Assembly (NCBI RefSeq): GCF_002563925.1
Contig: NZ_PDJD01000001.1
Coordinates: forward strand, 1,370,973 to 1,434,972
DNA from: Serinibacter salmoneus
Lineage (GTDB): Bacteria > Actinomycetota > Actinomycetes > Actinomycetales > Beutenbergiaceae
DNA: 64,000 nt
Reading direction: 5' to 3'
A program made the translations under genes and the position numbers. This document shows, in pieces, positions 33,901 to 41,660 of the stretch (its first letter is position 1; each line of letters opens with the position of its first letter). The notes beneath the pieces were generated by a model. That model made no database searches. It saw nothing but the letters and a program-made list of their open reading frames with translations, and was not told where the DNA came from.

Positions 33901-35108
33901 GGTGCCAGGCCCGCGGCGGCGGGCTTGAACCCGAGCCGTACGTTCTCACAGCACCCGGGGCGGCACACGTCGTACCAGGGGCCGAGGTCCGTCAGCGCGG
34001 GTCGCTGCTCGGGAGGTGTGCCCTGCAGCCGTTCGACGACGAGGTCCACCAGGCCGGTGACGTAGCCCGGGTCGATGCCCGGGGTGGGGGTGCGCAGCAC
34101 CCGCATGCCGCGCTCCTGCGCCGCCTCGACCGCCTCGGTGTCCAGGTCCCACATCACCTCCATGTGGTCGCTGACGAAGCCGAGCGGCACGATCACCACG
34201 GCGTCGACCTCGCCCTCGGGCAGGCCCTCGATCACCTCGACGATGTCCGGTTCCAGCCAGGGCTGGCTCGGCGGGCCGGAGCGGGACTGGTACACCAGCC
34301 GCCACGGCACCTCGCCCACGGTGGGCTCGAGTTGCGCCATGACGTAGGAGGCGACGGCGAGGTGCTGGGCCTCGTAGGCGCCGCCCTCCCCCAGGCCCAG
34401 TTCGGCCGGTCCGGAGCGCTGGGCGTCCGCGGTCGGCACGCTGTGGGTGGAGAACAGCACCTGCACCCGGTCGGCGGGCACGCCCGCGCCGTCCTCGCCG
34501 TCGACCGCGAGCGTGGCCAGGGCGTCGCGCACGCCGTCGACGAACACGGTGACGAAGCCGGGGTGGTCGAAGAACGGCCGCACCTTGTCGATGGTGGTGG
34601 TGCCGGCGAGCCCCGACTCCACGAGACTGCGGGCGAAGTCCTCCCGGTACTGCCGGCAGGAGGAGTAACTGGAGTAGGCCGAGGTGGCGATCGCGATCAG
34701 GCGATGGTGCCCGGCGGCGTCCGCCTCCTTCAGGGCGTCGGGGAGGTAGGGGTCCCAGTTCCGGTTGCCCCAGTAGACCGGCAGGTCGATGCCCCGGCGG
34801 GCGAGTTCGGCCTCCAGGGCCGCCTTGAGCTGCCGGTTGTGGGCGTTGATCGGGCTCACGCCGCCGAAGTGACGGTAGTGGTGCGCCACCTCCTCCAGCC
34901 GCTCGTCGGGGATGCCCCGGCCCCGGGTGACGTTGCGCAGGAACGGGATCACGTCGTCCTGCCCCTCCGGGCCGCCGAACCCGGCCAGCAGGATCCCGTC
35001 GTAGGCGACCGGCTCCGTGACGTGCTCGGGCCCCGCGGCGGCGGCCGGACTCGCGAACGGGACGGTCTGTGACGTGGGCTCGGTGGGCTGGGTGGAGCTC
35101 TCGCTCAT
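33897..35108 (-). CDS. cpfC: Coproporphyrin III ferrochelatase
   Basis: Inserts iron into coproporphyrin III in the Gram-positive/actinobacterial branch. 403 residues, with a 35-residue Ser/Thr/Pro-rich lead before YDGILLAGFGGPEG. Core motifs: HYRHFGGVSPINAHNR, YWGNRNWDPYLPDAL, VLFSTHSVP with the catalytic His, YQSRSGPPSQPWLEPD and PLGFVSDHMEVMWDLD. The C-terminal CRPGCCENVR cysteines fit the [2Fe-2S] cluster seen in actinobacterial enzymes. Coupled to chdC. Confidence 0.95.
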   Translation of the reverse strand: MSESSTQPTEPTSQTVPFASPAAAAGPEHVTEPVAYDGILLAGFGGPEGQDDVIPFLRNVTRGRGIPDERLEEVAHHYRHFGGVSPINAHNRQLKAALEAELARRGIDLPVYWGNRNWDPYLPDALKEADAAGHHRLIAIATSAYSSYSSCRQYREDFARSLVESGLAGTTTIDKVRPFFDHPGFVTVFVDGVRDALATLAVDGEDGAGVPADRVQVLFSTHSVPTADAQRSGPAELGLGEGGAYEAQHLAVASYVMAQLEPTVGEVPWRLVYQSRSGPPSQPWLEPDIVEVIEGLPEGEVDAVVIVPLGFVSDHMEVMWDLDTEAVEAAQERGMRVLRTPTPGIDPGYVTGLVDLVVERLQGTPPEQRPALTDLGPWYDVCRPGCCENVRLGFKPAAAGLAP

Positions 35109-35767
35109 GAGACGACCTCCGCGATCTCGTCGAGGCCGATCAGACGGCCGGTGTAGAAGGGGACTTCCTCGCGCACGTGCAGGCGCGCCCGGGTGGCGCG
35201 CAGGTGCCGCATCAGGTCCACGAGCTCGGTGAGCTCGGCGGCCTCCAGGGCCAGGATCCACTCGTAGTCCCCCAGGGCGAAGGAGGCGACGGTGTTGGTC
35301 TGCACGCTGCGGTACTCGCTGCCCTTGCGACCGTGTTCGGCCAGCATGGCGCGCCGCTCCTCCTCCGGCAGCACGTACCAGTCGTAGCTGCGCACGAACG
35401 GGTAGACGGTGACCCACTCCTTGGGAGGTAGGCCGCGCAGGTAGGCGGGTTCGTGGTTGCGGGCGAACTCCGCGTCCCGGTGCACCCCGAGGGCGTTCCA
35501 GACCGGCCGCATGGACGCCAGGGGTTGCGCGCGGCGCAGGCGGCGCAGGGCGGCCTGCAGGTCCTGCGGGTCGGGCCCGATGAGCCACACCATGAGATCG
35601 GCATCGGCGCGCAGCCCGGAGACGTCGTAGAGGCCGCGCAGGGTCACCGTGTCCGGCAGGTCGGCGACCGCCTCGTGCAGGTCGCCGACCTCGTGGCTGC
35701 CCGCGCGGGCGAACGTGGCCCAGAGCGTGTAGTACGGGCGGGCTGGTGTCTCGGTGTGCACTGTCAT
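35105..35767 (-). CDS. chdC: Coproheme decarboxylase (HemQ)
   Basis: Decarboxylates coproheme to heme b, the last step of the coproporphyrin branch. 220 residues, chlorite-dismutase fold. Recognised from PYYTLWATFA, DLMVWLIGPDPQDLQ, the YPFVRSYDWYVLPEEER segment with the active-site tyrosine region, and ASFALGDYEWILALEA; the end VPFYTGRLIGLDEI is also typical. Overlaps cgoX and cpfC by 4 bp. Confidence 0.95.
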   Translation of the reverse strand: MTVHTETPARPYYTLWATFARAGSHEVGDLHEAVADLPDTVTLRGLYDVSGLRADADLMVWLIGPDPQDLQAALRRLRRAQPLASMRPVWNALGVHRDAEFARNHEPAYLRGLPPKEWVTVYPFVRSYDWYVLPEEERRAMLAEHGRKGSEYRSVQTNTVASFALGDYEWILALEAAELTELVDLMRHLRATRARLHVREEVPFYTGRLIGLDEIAEVVS

Positions 35768-37053
35768 CGTTCCTCGCTCTGCATCGGGTTCTCAGGTCCG
35801 GGAAGCCGGATCTCATCGCTCAGGTGTGCGGCGACCTCGCGGGCATGCGACACGATCGCGGCGAGACCGGTGCGGCCGCTCGCCTCCCCGATCGTGGGAA
35901 TCCCGGGTATCGCGGACTCGAGGGCGGTGCCCTCGACCGCGATGGTGCGCACCCAGGTGCGTCGGGCGACGTCGAGGATCTCGATCCCGCCGTCGGGCAC
36001 ACCCGTGATGGCGGCGAGGTCCGCGGCCGGGGTGGCCTGCGCGGGCGCCTCGTCGTAAGACAGGCGCACCAGGTGCACGCCGTCACCGGCACCACTGCTC
36101 CACTTGGCGCTCGTGTGCGTGAGTGCGCGGGCGGTGATGCCCGGTGTGTCGCGCGCGACCAGGGCTCCGGTGCCGCGAGGCGCCGCATCCAGTGCCGGGC
36201 AGCGCACGGCGAGGGCGACCACGGCGATCCGGCGCGTGGTCCGGGATGGCGCGACCAGGTCCGCGGCCGCGAGCACGACACGACCGGAGAGGTGCTCACC
36301 GCCGGCCAGCTCCACGCCGTCGGGCCGCACCGTGGTGACCTCCGCGCCGGTGCGGATGAGGCCCCCGGCCGCCGTGAGTCGTGACTGCAGCGCGGTCACG
36401 AGGGTGGACATCCCGCCCGTCACGCGGGCCACCTGGCTGCCGGCGGGTGAGGCAGCCCGCACCCGCTGCGCCGCCGCGGCGAGCGAGGCACCGGAGGTGA
36501 GTTCGCGGGCCAGGGCGGGGCTCGCCGTCGCCACGGGAAGGTTCTCGGCCGAGCTGGAGAACACCCCGCGCACCACGGGGTCCACGAGGCGTTCCAGGAC
36601 ACGGCGACCCATGCGTCGGCGGACCACCTCGCCGAGCGTGCCCTCCCCGCCGGCCCGGATCGGCAGGACACGGTCCGCCCAGGCGCGCAGCGCGGCCGGC
36701 GTCCCGATGGCGTGGCGCACCTCCGGCGCCAGCGGGTGCGTGGGGATGCCGAGCACACCGGCGGCGGGGAGCGGGTAGGCGCCGTGCGGGCCGACCACCC
36801 AGGCCGGGCCGGTGGCCGGGGTCTCCACGTCGAGACCGAGGTCCGCGGCGAGGCCGGCGAGCACGCCGCCGCGGGTGGCGAAGGCCTCCGCCCCGAGGTC
36901 GATCGCGTGGCCGGCCAGGGTGGCGCCCTCGACCTGACCGCCGAGCCGCTCGGCGCGCTCCAGCACCGTGACCTCCCGGCCCGCCGCCGCGACGTCGGCG
37001 GCCAGGGTGAGCCCGGCGATCCCGCCGCCCACCACGATCACCGGGTCGGTCAC
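35764..37053 (-). CDS. cgoX: Coproporphyrinogen III oxidase (HemY type, oxygen-dependent)
   Basis: FAD-dependent oxidation of coproporphyrinogen III to coproporphyrin III. 429 residues. FAD-binding N-terminus VIVVGGGIAGLTLAADV with the acidic end of strand 2 in VTVLERAERLGGQV; GHAIDLGAEAFATRGG; the mid-protein RVTGGMSTLVTALQ; the C-terminal FAD segment is shortened. Within a coproporphyrin-branch operon (chdC, cpfC) the substrate is expected to be coproporphyrinogen and not protoporphyrinogen. GTG overlaps the hemE stop. Confidence 0.93.
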   Translation of the reverse strand: MTDPVIVVGGGIAGLTLAADVAAAGREVTVLERAERLGGQVEGATLAGHAIDLGAEAFATRGGVLAGLAADLGLDVETPATGPAWVVGPHGAYPLPAAGVLGIPTHPLAPEVRHAIGTPAALRAWADRVLPIRAGGEGTLGEVVRRRMGRRVLERLVDPVVRGVFSSSAENLPVATASPALARELTSGASLAAAAQRVRAASPAGSQVARVTGGMSTLVTALQSRLTAAGGLIRTGAEVTTVRPDGVELAGGEHLSGRVVLAAADLVAPSRTTRRIAVVALAVRCPALDAAPRGTGALVARDTPGITARALTHTSAKWSSGAGDGVHLVRLSYDEAPAQATPAADLAAITGVPDGGIEILDVARRTWVRTIAVEGTALESAIPGIPTIGEASGRTGLAAIVSHAREVAAHLSDEIRLPGPENPMQSEER

Positions 37054-38114
37054 CCTCGCACCTCAGTGGCGTGGACCAACTCCACGATCCGCGTCAACAC
37101 GTCCGGGTCGGTACTCGGCGGGACGCCGTGGCCGAGGTTGACCACGTGCCCGGGGGCCGCGGCCCCGCGGCGCAGCACGTCGTGCACGTGGTCGGCGACC
37201 GCGGGCCAGTCCGCCCCGAGCACGGCCGGGTCGATGTTGCCCTGGAGCGGCACGCGGGGTGCGCGCTCGTGTGCCAGGTCCAGCGGCGTGCGCCAGTCCA
37301 CCCCGATCACGTCGGCACCGAGGTCCGGCAGCAGGTCGTAGACCCCGGCGGTGCCCAGCCCGAAGTGCACCCGTGGCACGGCGAGGCCGTCCAGGGCGGC
37401 GATGGTGCGCGCGGTGTGCGGCGCGGCGTGCCGGCGCCAGGTCTCGCGATCGAGCGAGCCGGCCCAGGAGTCGAAGACCTGCGCGGCGCTGGCACCCGAC
37501 TCGACCTGGGCACGCAGGAAGGCGCCCGAGACGCGGGCGCACCAGCGGGCCAGGGCGTCCCAGGTCTGGGGGTCGGCGCGCATCATGGTGCGGGCGCGGA
37601 GCTGATCCTTGGAGGGACCGCCCTCCACCAGGTAGGAGGCGAGGGTGAAGGGGGCACCGGCGAACGCGATAAGGGGGGTGGTCCCCAGCGCGGCGACCGT
37701 GAGCGCCACGGCGCGTCGGATGACGTCCAGCGCCTGCGGATCGAGGTCCGGGAGGGCGTGCACATCGGCCCGGGTGCGCACCGGGTGGGCGAAGACCGGA
37801 CCACGACCCGGCACGATCTCGACCTCGACCCCGGCGAGCAGTGCCGGGATGACGATGTCGCTGAAGAGGATGGCGGCATCGACCCCGTGTCGCCGGACCG
37901 GCTGCAGCGTGATCTCCGTCACGAGCTCGGGCTCGAGGCAAGCCTGCAGCATCGGGATGTCGGCGCGCAGCGCCCGGTACTCCGGCAGCGAACGGCCCGC
38001 CTGCCGCATGAACCAGACGGGGCGAGCGGTGACGTACTCGCCACGGTAGGAGCGCAGCAGGGCCGAGTCCCGGGTCTGTCCGGTCTCGAGCGGGTGGTTC
38101 TCGGGGAGGGGCAC
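37050..38114 (-). CDS. hemE: Uroporphyrinogen decarboxylase
   Basis: Converts uroporphyrinogen III to coproporphyrinogen III. 354 residues. Signature VWFMRQAGRSLPEYR, DAAILFSDIVIPALLAG with the catalytic Asp, APFTLASYLVEGG, VFDSWAGSL, and the C-terminal LGHGVPPSTDPD. First gene of the minus-strand heme operon. GTG start at 38114; CACAAT lies 6 nt upstream and may be its -10. Confidence 0.96.
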   Translation of the reverse strand: MPLPENHPLETGQTRDSALLRSYRGEYVTARPVWFMRQAGRSLPEYRALRADIPMLQACLEPELVTEITLQPVRRHGVDAAILFSDIVIPALLAGVEVEIVPGRGPVFAHPVRTRADVHALPDLDPQALDVIRRAVALTVAALGTTPLIAFAGAPFTLASYLVEGGPSKDQLRARTMMRADPQTWDALARWCARVSGAFLRAQVESGASAAQVFDSWAGSLDRETWRRHAAPHTARTIAALDGLAVPRVHFGLGTAGVYDLLPDLGADVIGVDWRTPLDLAHERAPRVPLQGNIDPAVLGADWPAVADHVHDVLRRGAAAPGHVVNLGHGVPPSTDPDVLTRIVELVHATEVRG

Positions 38115-38205
38115 GGCGTCATTGTGGCACCTGGTCCGCCCCCGTGAGCACGAGGTGACGGGACGTCGTGACAGTGCGTCATATCCCTCTGACCTGCGAA
38201 AACGC

Positions 38206-38224
38206 TCAGGTGAGCCTAACTGGC
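38206..38224. promoter_or_regulatory. Iron-box-like palindrome (DtxR/IdeR) between hemE and hemA
   Basis: TCAGGTGAGCCTAACTGGC matches 13 of 19 positions of the DtxR/IdeR consensus (TTAGGTTAGSCTAACCTAA), with a well-kept core AGGT-AG-CTAAC. It covers roughly -50 to -32 relative to the predicted hemA start site. Confidence 0.5.
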
Positions 38225-38243
38225 GAGGGGCGGGTGCGTTGCC

Positions 38244-38249
38244 TACCGT
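38244..38249 (+). promoter_or_regulatory. -10 hexamer TACCGT before hemA
   Basis: TACCGT is 6 nt before the ATG at 38256, favouring that start over GTG 38250. Confidence 0.45.
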
Positions 38250-38255
38250 GTGCCC

Positions 38256-39497
38256 ATGCTGCTGGCGCTGTCGATGACCCATGCCACGGCTGGGTTCGCC
38301 ACGCTGGAGAGCGCCACCGCTGCCGTCTCGGGGATGCTCGTACCGGAGGTGCTCAAGCGCACACTCGCCCACGACCACATCGACGGGGCTGTGCTCCTGA
38401 CCACGTGCAACCGCCTCGAGGCCTACCTCGACATCCATCCCGACCGGGAGCGCGATGTCACGACCGCGGTGCTCGGCGCCCTGGCCGCGCGCGTCGGGGA
38501 GCCGGTCGAGACGATTCGCGACGCCGTGGCCGTCCGCCGCCGGGACGAGGCCGCCACCCACCTGTTCACCGTGACCAGCGGCCTGGACTCGCTGGTGCGC
38601 GGCGAGGGTGAGATCGCCGGCCAGGTGCGCCGCGACTACGACCTAGCGCGGGAGGCCGGGCACACCACCCCCGACCTCGACGCCGTGTTCCAGCGCGCCC
38701 AGCGCGTCTCACGTGAGGTGCGCAGCGCGGCCGGTCCGGTCGGCGGCGGTGAGGCGTCCGTGACCCAGCTCGCCCTGGAACTCGCCTCCGGGCACGTCGA
38801 GGACCTGCGCAGCGCGCAGGTGCTCCTGATCGGCACCGGGGCACACGCGCGCACCGCTGTGGTCGCCCTGGCTGGGCGCGGCGTCCGCGACGTCGCCGTC
38901 TACTCCGCTGCTGGCCGCGCGGAGCGGTTCGCACTGCGACATGGCGTGCGCGCGGTGCCCGATCTCGGTCCGGCGCTCGCCGAGGCCGACATCGTGCTCA
39001 CCTGCACCTCCCGGACCGCGATCGCCGCCTCTGACCTCCCCGACCGCACCCGGGGGCGCCTGCTCGTGATCGACCTCGGACTCCCCCGAAACGTCGATCC
39101 GCACGTGGCGGACCTTCCCGGCGTGGACCTGCTGGATCTCGACACGATCGGCAAGCACGCCCAGGTACCGGGCCTACGCACCGATGAGGTCTCGGCCACC
39201 CTCATCCACGACGCCGTGGCCGACCTGAGCGCGGACCAGGACGCCGCAGCCACGGTGGTGGCCCTGCGCCGCCACGTCGGCGACATCCTGGACGCGGAGA
39301 TCATGCGGGCCCGACGCCGCGCACAGGACGTCGAGGAGGCCGACCGCACCGAGGCTGCACTACGACACCTCGCTGGGGTGCTGCAGCACGGCCCGACCAT
39401 CCGGGCGCGTCAGGCCGCAGCACAGGGCACGCTCGCGGAGTTCGACTCGGCCCTGGACCGTGTCCTCGGCGTCCGGGGTGCCCCGGTCACGCCATGA
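38256..39497 (+). CDS. hemA: Glutamyl-tRNA reductase
   Basis: First committed step of C5 heme synthesis: reduces Glu-tRNA(Glu) to glutamate-1-semialdehyde. 413 residues. The catalytic Cys51 is in LLTTCNRLEAY; the substrate domain has GLDSLVRGEGEIAGQVR and the NADPH domain VLLIGTGAHARTAVVAL; VIDLGLPRNVDP is well kept, and the C-terminal dimerisation helix closes it. The N-terminus SMTHATAGF departs from the usual LNHKTAP. Divergent from the eight-gene heme operon with an iron-box-like site between. Confidence 0.94.
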   Translation: MLLALSMTHATAGFATLESATAAVSGMLVPEVLKRTLAHDHIDGAVLLTTCNRLEAYLDIHPDRERDVTTAVLGALAARVGEPVETIRDAVAVRRRDEAATHLFTVTSGLDSLVRGEGEIAGQVRRDYDLAREAGHTTPDLDAVFQRAQRVSREVRSAAGPVGGGEASVTQLALELASGHVEDLRSAQVLLIGTGAHARTAVVALAGRGVRDVAVYSAAGRAERFALRHGVRAVPDLGPALAEADIVLTCTSRTAIAASDLPDRTRGRLLVIDLGLPRNVDPHVADLPGVDLLDLDTIGKHAQVPGLRTDEVSATLIHDAVADLSADQDAAATVVALRRHVGDILDAEIMRARRRAQDVEEADRTEAALRHLAGVLQHGPTIRARQAAAQGTLAEFDSALDRVLGVRGAPVTP

Positions 39498-39514
39498 GCC
39501 ACCCGGCTGGTTGC

Positions 39515-39520
39515 TAGGCT
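39515..39520 (+). promoter_or_regulatory. -10 hexamer TAGGCT before the LacI gene
   Basis: TAGGCT, 7 nt, then ATG at 39528. Confidence 0.45.
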
Positions 39521-39527
39521 CCGGGGC

Positions 39528-40571
39528 ATGCCGCCCAGGGAATCCCGCACGTCGCGTCCGGGGCCCTCGATCACGGATGTCGCCCGCCATGTCGGGCTCT
39601 CCCAACAGACCGTCTCCCGGGTGGCCAACGGCGCCTCCAACGTTCGCCCGGAGACCCGCGATCGCGTCCTGGCCGCGATGACGGAGTTGGGCTACGTGCC
39701 CAATCAGGCCGCACGCGCCCTGCGCTCGGGCACGTTCGCCAGCATCGGCCTGATCGCCCATCGGCTCTCCCGCACCGGCGAGAGCCGGATCGCCGAGGCC
39801 GTGGTCGACGGCGCACGCGACGTCGGCTACACCGTCACCCTGGTGGACGTGGAGGAGCCCGACGACGAGCGGGTGGCGGACGCAGCCCGACGACTGACGA
39901 ACCAGGCCGTGGACGGGCTGATCATCCTGCGCGCGGAAGGTACTCCCCCGGAGTTCCTGTTCCCGGCTCGCATCCCGGTGGTCGTGGCCGATTCGCGCCC
40001 CTCGCCCCACTACACCACCGTCACGGTGGACGATTTCGGCGGCGGCGCCCTCGCCGTGGACCACCTGCTCGGTCTCGGGCACCGTACGGTGCACCACGTG
40101 GGCGGTCCGGCCGATTCCGTGCCGGGCCTGCTCCGCGAGCGCGGCTGGCGGGCCGCGCTCACCGCCGCCGGAGCGCCAGTGCCCGCAGTGGTACGAGGTG
40201 ACTGGACCGCGCGCTCAGGCCTGGAGGTGGGTACCCGCCTCGCCCAGGACCCCACGGTGACTGCCGTGTGGTGCGCGAACGACGAGATGGCGGCCGGGGT
40301 CATGCTCTCCCTGCATCGCGCGGGACGCCGCGTGCCGCACGACGTCTCGGTCGTCGGGTTCGATGGCATCGAGTTGGCCGAGGTGCTGTACCCGCCCCTG
40401 ACCACGGTGAATCTGGACTTCGATGCGGTCGGTCGGCATCTCGTGGCTGCGCTCCTGGCGCAGATCCCCGGCGCACCTGGTTCGGGCGGGGACGAGGTGC
40501 CGCCACGGAACCAGGTGCTCCCTGTGGGCCTCCTTGAGCGGGAGAGCACCGCTCCCCCGCCGCTGCGCTGA
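39528..40571 (+). CDS. LacI-family transcriptional regulator
   Basis: 347 residues. N-terminal LacI HTH: ITDVARHVGLSQQTVSRVANG and the hinge helix NQAARALRSG; the ligand domain follows (SIGLIAHRLSRTGES, DGLIILRAEG, DDFGGGALAVDHLLGLGHRTVHHVGG, AVWCANDEMAAGVMLSLHRAGRRVP, SVVGFDGIELAEVLYPPLTTV). No sugar genes are adjacent, so the ligand and targets are unknown. An IS481 element sits 20 bp after its stop, in the former short gap to the convergent aldo/keto reductase gene. Confidence 0.9.
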   Translation: MPPRESRTSRPGPSITDVARHVGLSQQTVSRVANGASNVRPETRDRVLAAMTELGYVPNQAARALRSGTFASIGLIAHRLSRTGESRIAEAVVDGARDVGYTVTLVDVEEPDDERVADAARRLTNQAVDGLIILRAEGTPPEFLFPARIPVVVADSRPSPHYTTVTVDDFGGGALAVDHLLGLGHRTVHHVGGPADSVPGLLRERGWRAALTAAGAPVPAVVRGDWTARSGLEVGTRLAQDPTVTAVWCANDEMAAGVMLSLHRAGRRVPHDVSVVGFDGIELAEVLYPPLTTVNLDFDAVGRHLVAALLAQIPGAPGSGGDEVPPRNQVLPVGLLERESTAPPPLR

Positions 40572-40591
40572 CGGCGTTGACGGGGCCCGCG

Positions 40592-41566
40592 CTAGGTGTA
40601 CTGACCCGTGGGGTTGTTGACGCGGTCGATGGGGCGTTGACCGCGGATGCCGAGGTGGGGTCGTTCTAGGTTGTAGTGCTCGAGCCAGGTTGGCAAGGCT
40701 GCTGCTCGGTCGGTGTTGCTGGTCCAGACCTGGGTGTAGGCCCACTCGGTGACCAGGGTGCGGTTGAGACGTTCGACTTTGCCGTTGGTCCAGGGGCAGT
40801 GGGGGCGGATGAACTTCTGCTTCGCTCCCAGCATGGCGACCGCGCTGATGAAGGCTGTGCCGCGGCGGTAGGCCAGGGCGTTGTCGGTGATGACTCGTTC
40901 GATCCGTGTGATGCCGTGGGTGGCGAAGTAGGCCGCGGCGTTGGTCAGGAACTGGGCGCAGGTGGCGGTGTTCTCGTCGGGGTGGATCTCGGCGTAGGCG
41001 AGCCGGGTGTGGTCATCGATCGCGGCGTGGACGTAGTCGTAGCCGTTCCCGCGTCCGCGAACCTGTTCGCGGCGGCCGTGGGCACGCCAGCCACCGCCGC
41101 TGGGGATGCGCCCGAGCTTCTTCACGTCCACGTGGATCAACGAGCCGGGGTAGGCGTGCTCGTAGCGCTGAGCGCTGCGGCGCCGGGCCCTGATGACCTG
41201 GCCCGTGAGCGGGTCGCACTCGGACAGACGTGGGGTGTGGTGACGAGCCAGGACCCGGCCAACGGTCGAGGCGGGCAGGCCGAGGCGGCGTGCGATCCAG
41301 ACCGGGCCACGGCGGCTCAGGAGGCGCTCGATCCGGATCCGGGTCTCGATGCAGGCCGGGGTTCGTCCCGGGTGGCTGTGGGCCACGCTCGAGCGGTCCT
41401 GAAGACCGGGTAGTCCTTCGGTCTGGAATCGTCGCCACCAGCGCCAGGCCGTGGTGCGGGAGACACCCATCTCGGCCGCGACATGAGCCACTGCTCGACC
41501 GGATCCGATCCGTTGCACCATCGTGAGCCTGCCGGCAGGGGTCAGCCGGGCGTTAGCGTGAGACAC
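40592..41566 (-). CDS. IS481-family transposase
   Basis: 324 residues. N-terminal HTH (RIGSGRAVAHVAAEMGVSRTTAWRWWRRF) and an rve integrase core with the DDE residues in IHVDVKKLGRIP, RVITDNALAYRRG and TNGKVERLNRTLV. The end ERPHLGIRGQRPIDRV is typical of the family. GTG start; upstream lies a 13-bp inverted repeat that could fold the leader. The last Thr codon is completed, and the TAG stop supplied, by the GCTAGG target duplication outside the element. Confidence 0.96.
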   Translation of the reverse strand: MSHANARLTPAGRLTMVQRIGSGRAVAHVAAEMGVSRTTAWRWWRRFQTEGLPGLQDRSSVAHSHPGRTPACIETRIRIERLLSRRGPVWIARRLGLPASTVGRVLARHHTPRLSECDPLTGQVIRARRRSAQRYEHAYPGSLIHVDVKKLGRIPSGGGWRAHGRREQVRGRGNGYDYVHAAIDDHTRLAYAEIHPDENTATCAQFLTNAAAYFATHGITRIERVITDNALAYRRGTAFISAVAMLGAKQKFIRPHCPWTNGKVERLNRTLVTEWAYTQVWTSNTDRAAALPTWLEHYNLERPHLGIRGQRPIDRVNNPTGQYT

Positions 41567-41629
41567 GAGAGACCTCCGTTGATCGATCTGGGCACTTTCA
41601 GCAGTCCCAACTCGACACGGAGGTCTCTC
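41567..41629 (-). repeat. Inverted repeat in the IS481 transposase leader
   Basis: GAGAGACCTCCGT (41567-41579) and ACGGAGGTCTCTC (41617-41629) are exact complements, 13 bp with a 37-nt loop, ending right at the transposase GTG. It could fold in a read-through transcript and hide the start. Confidence 0.7.
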
Positions 41630-41660
41630 GCTACGTCAACAACCCTCCTGGTCAGTACAG

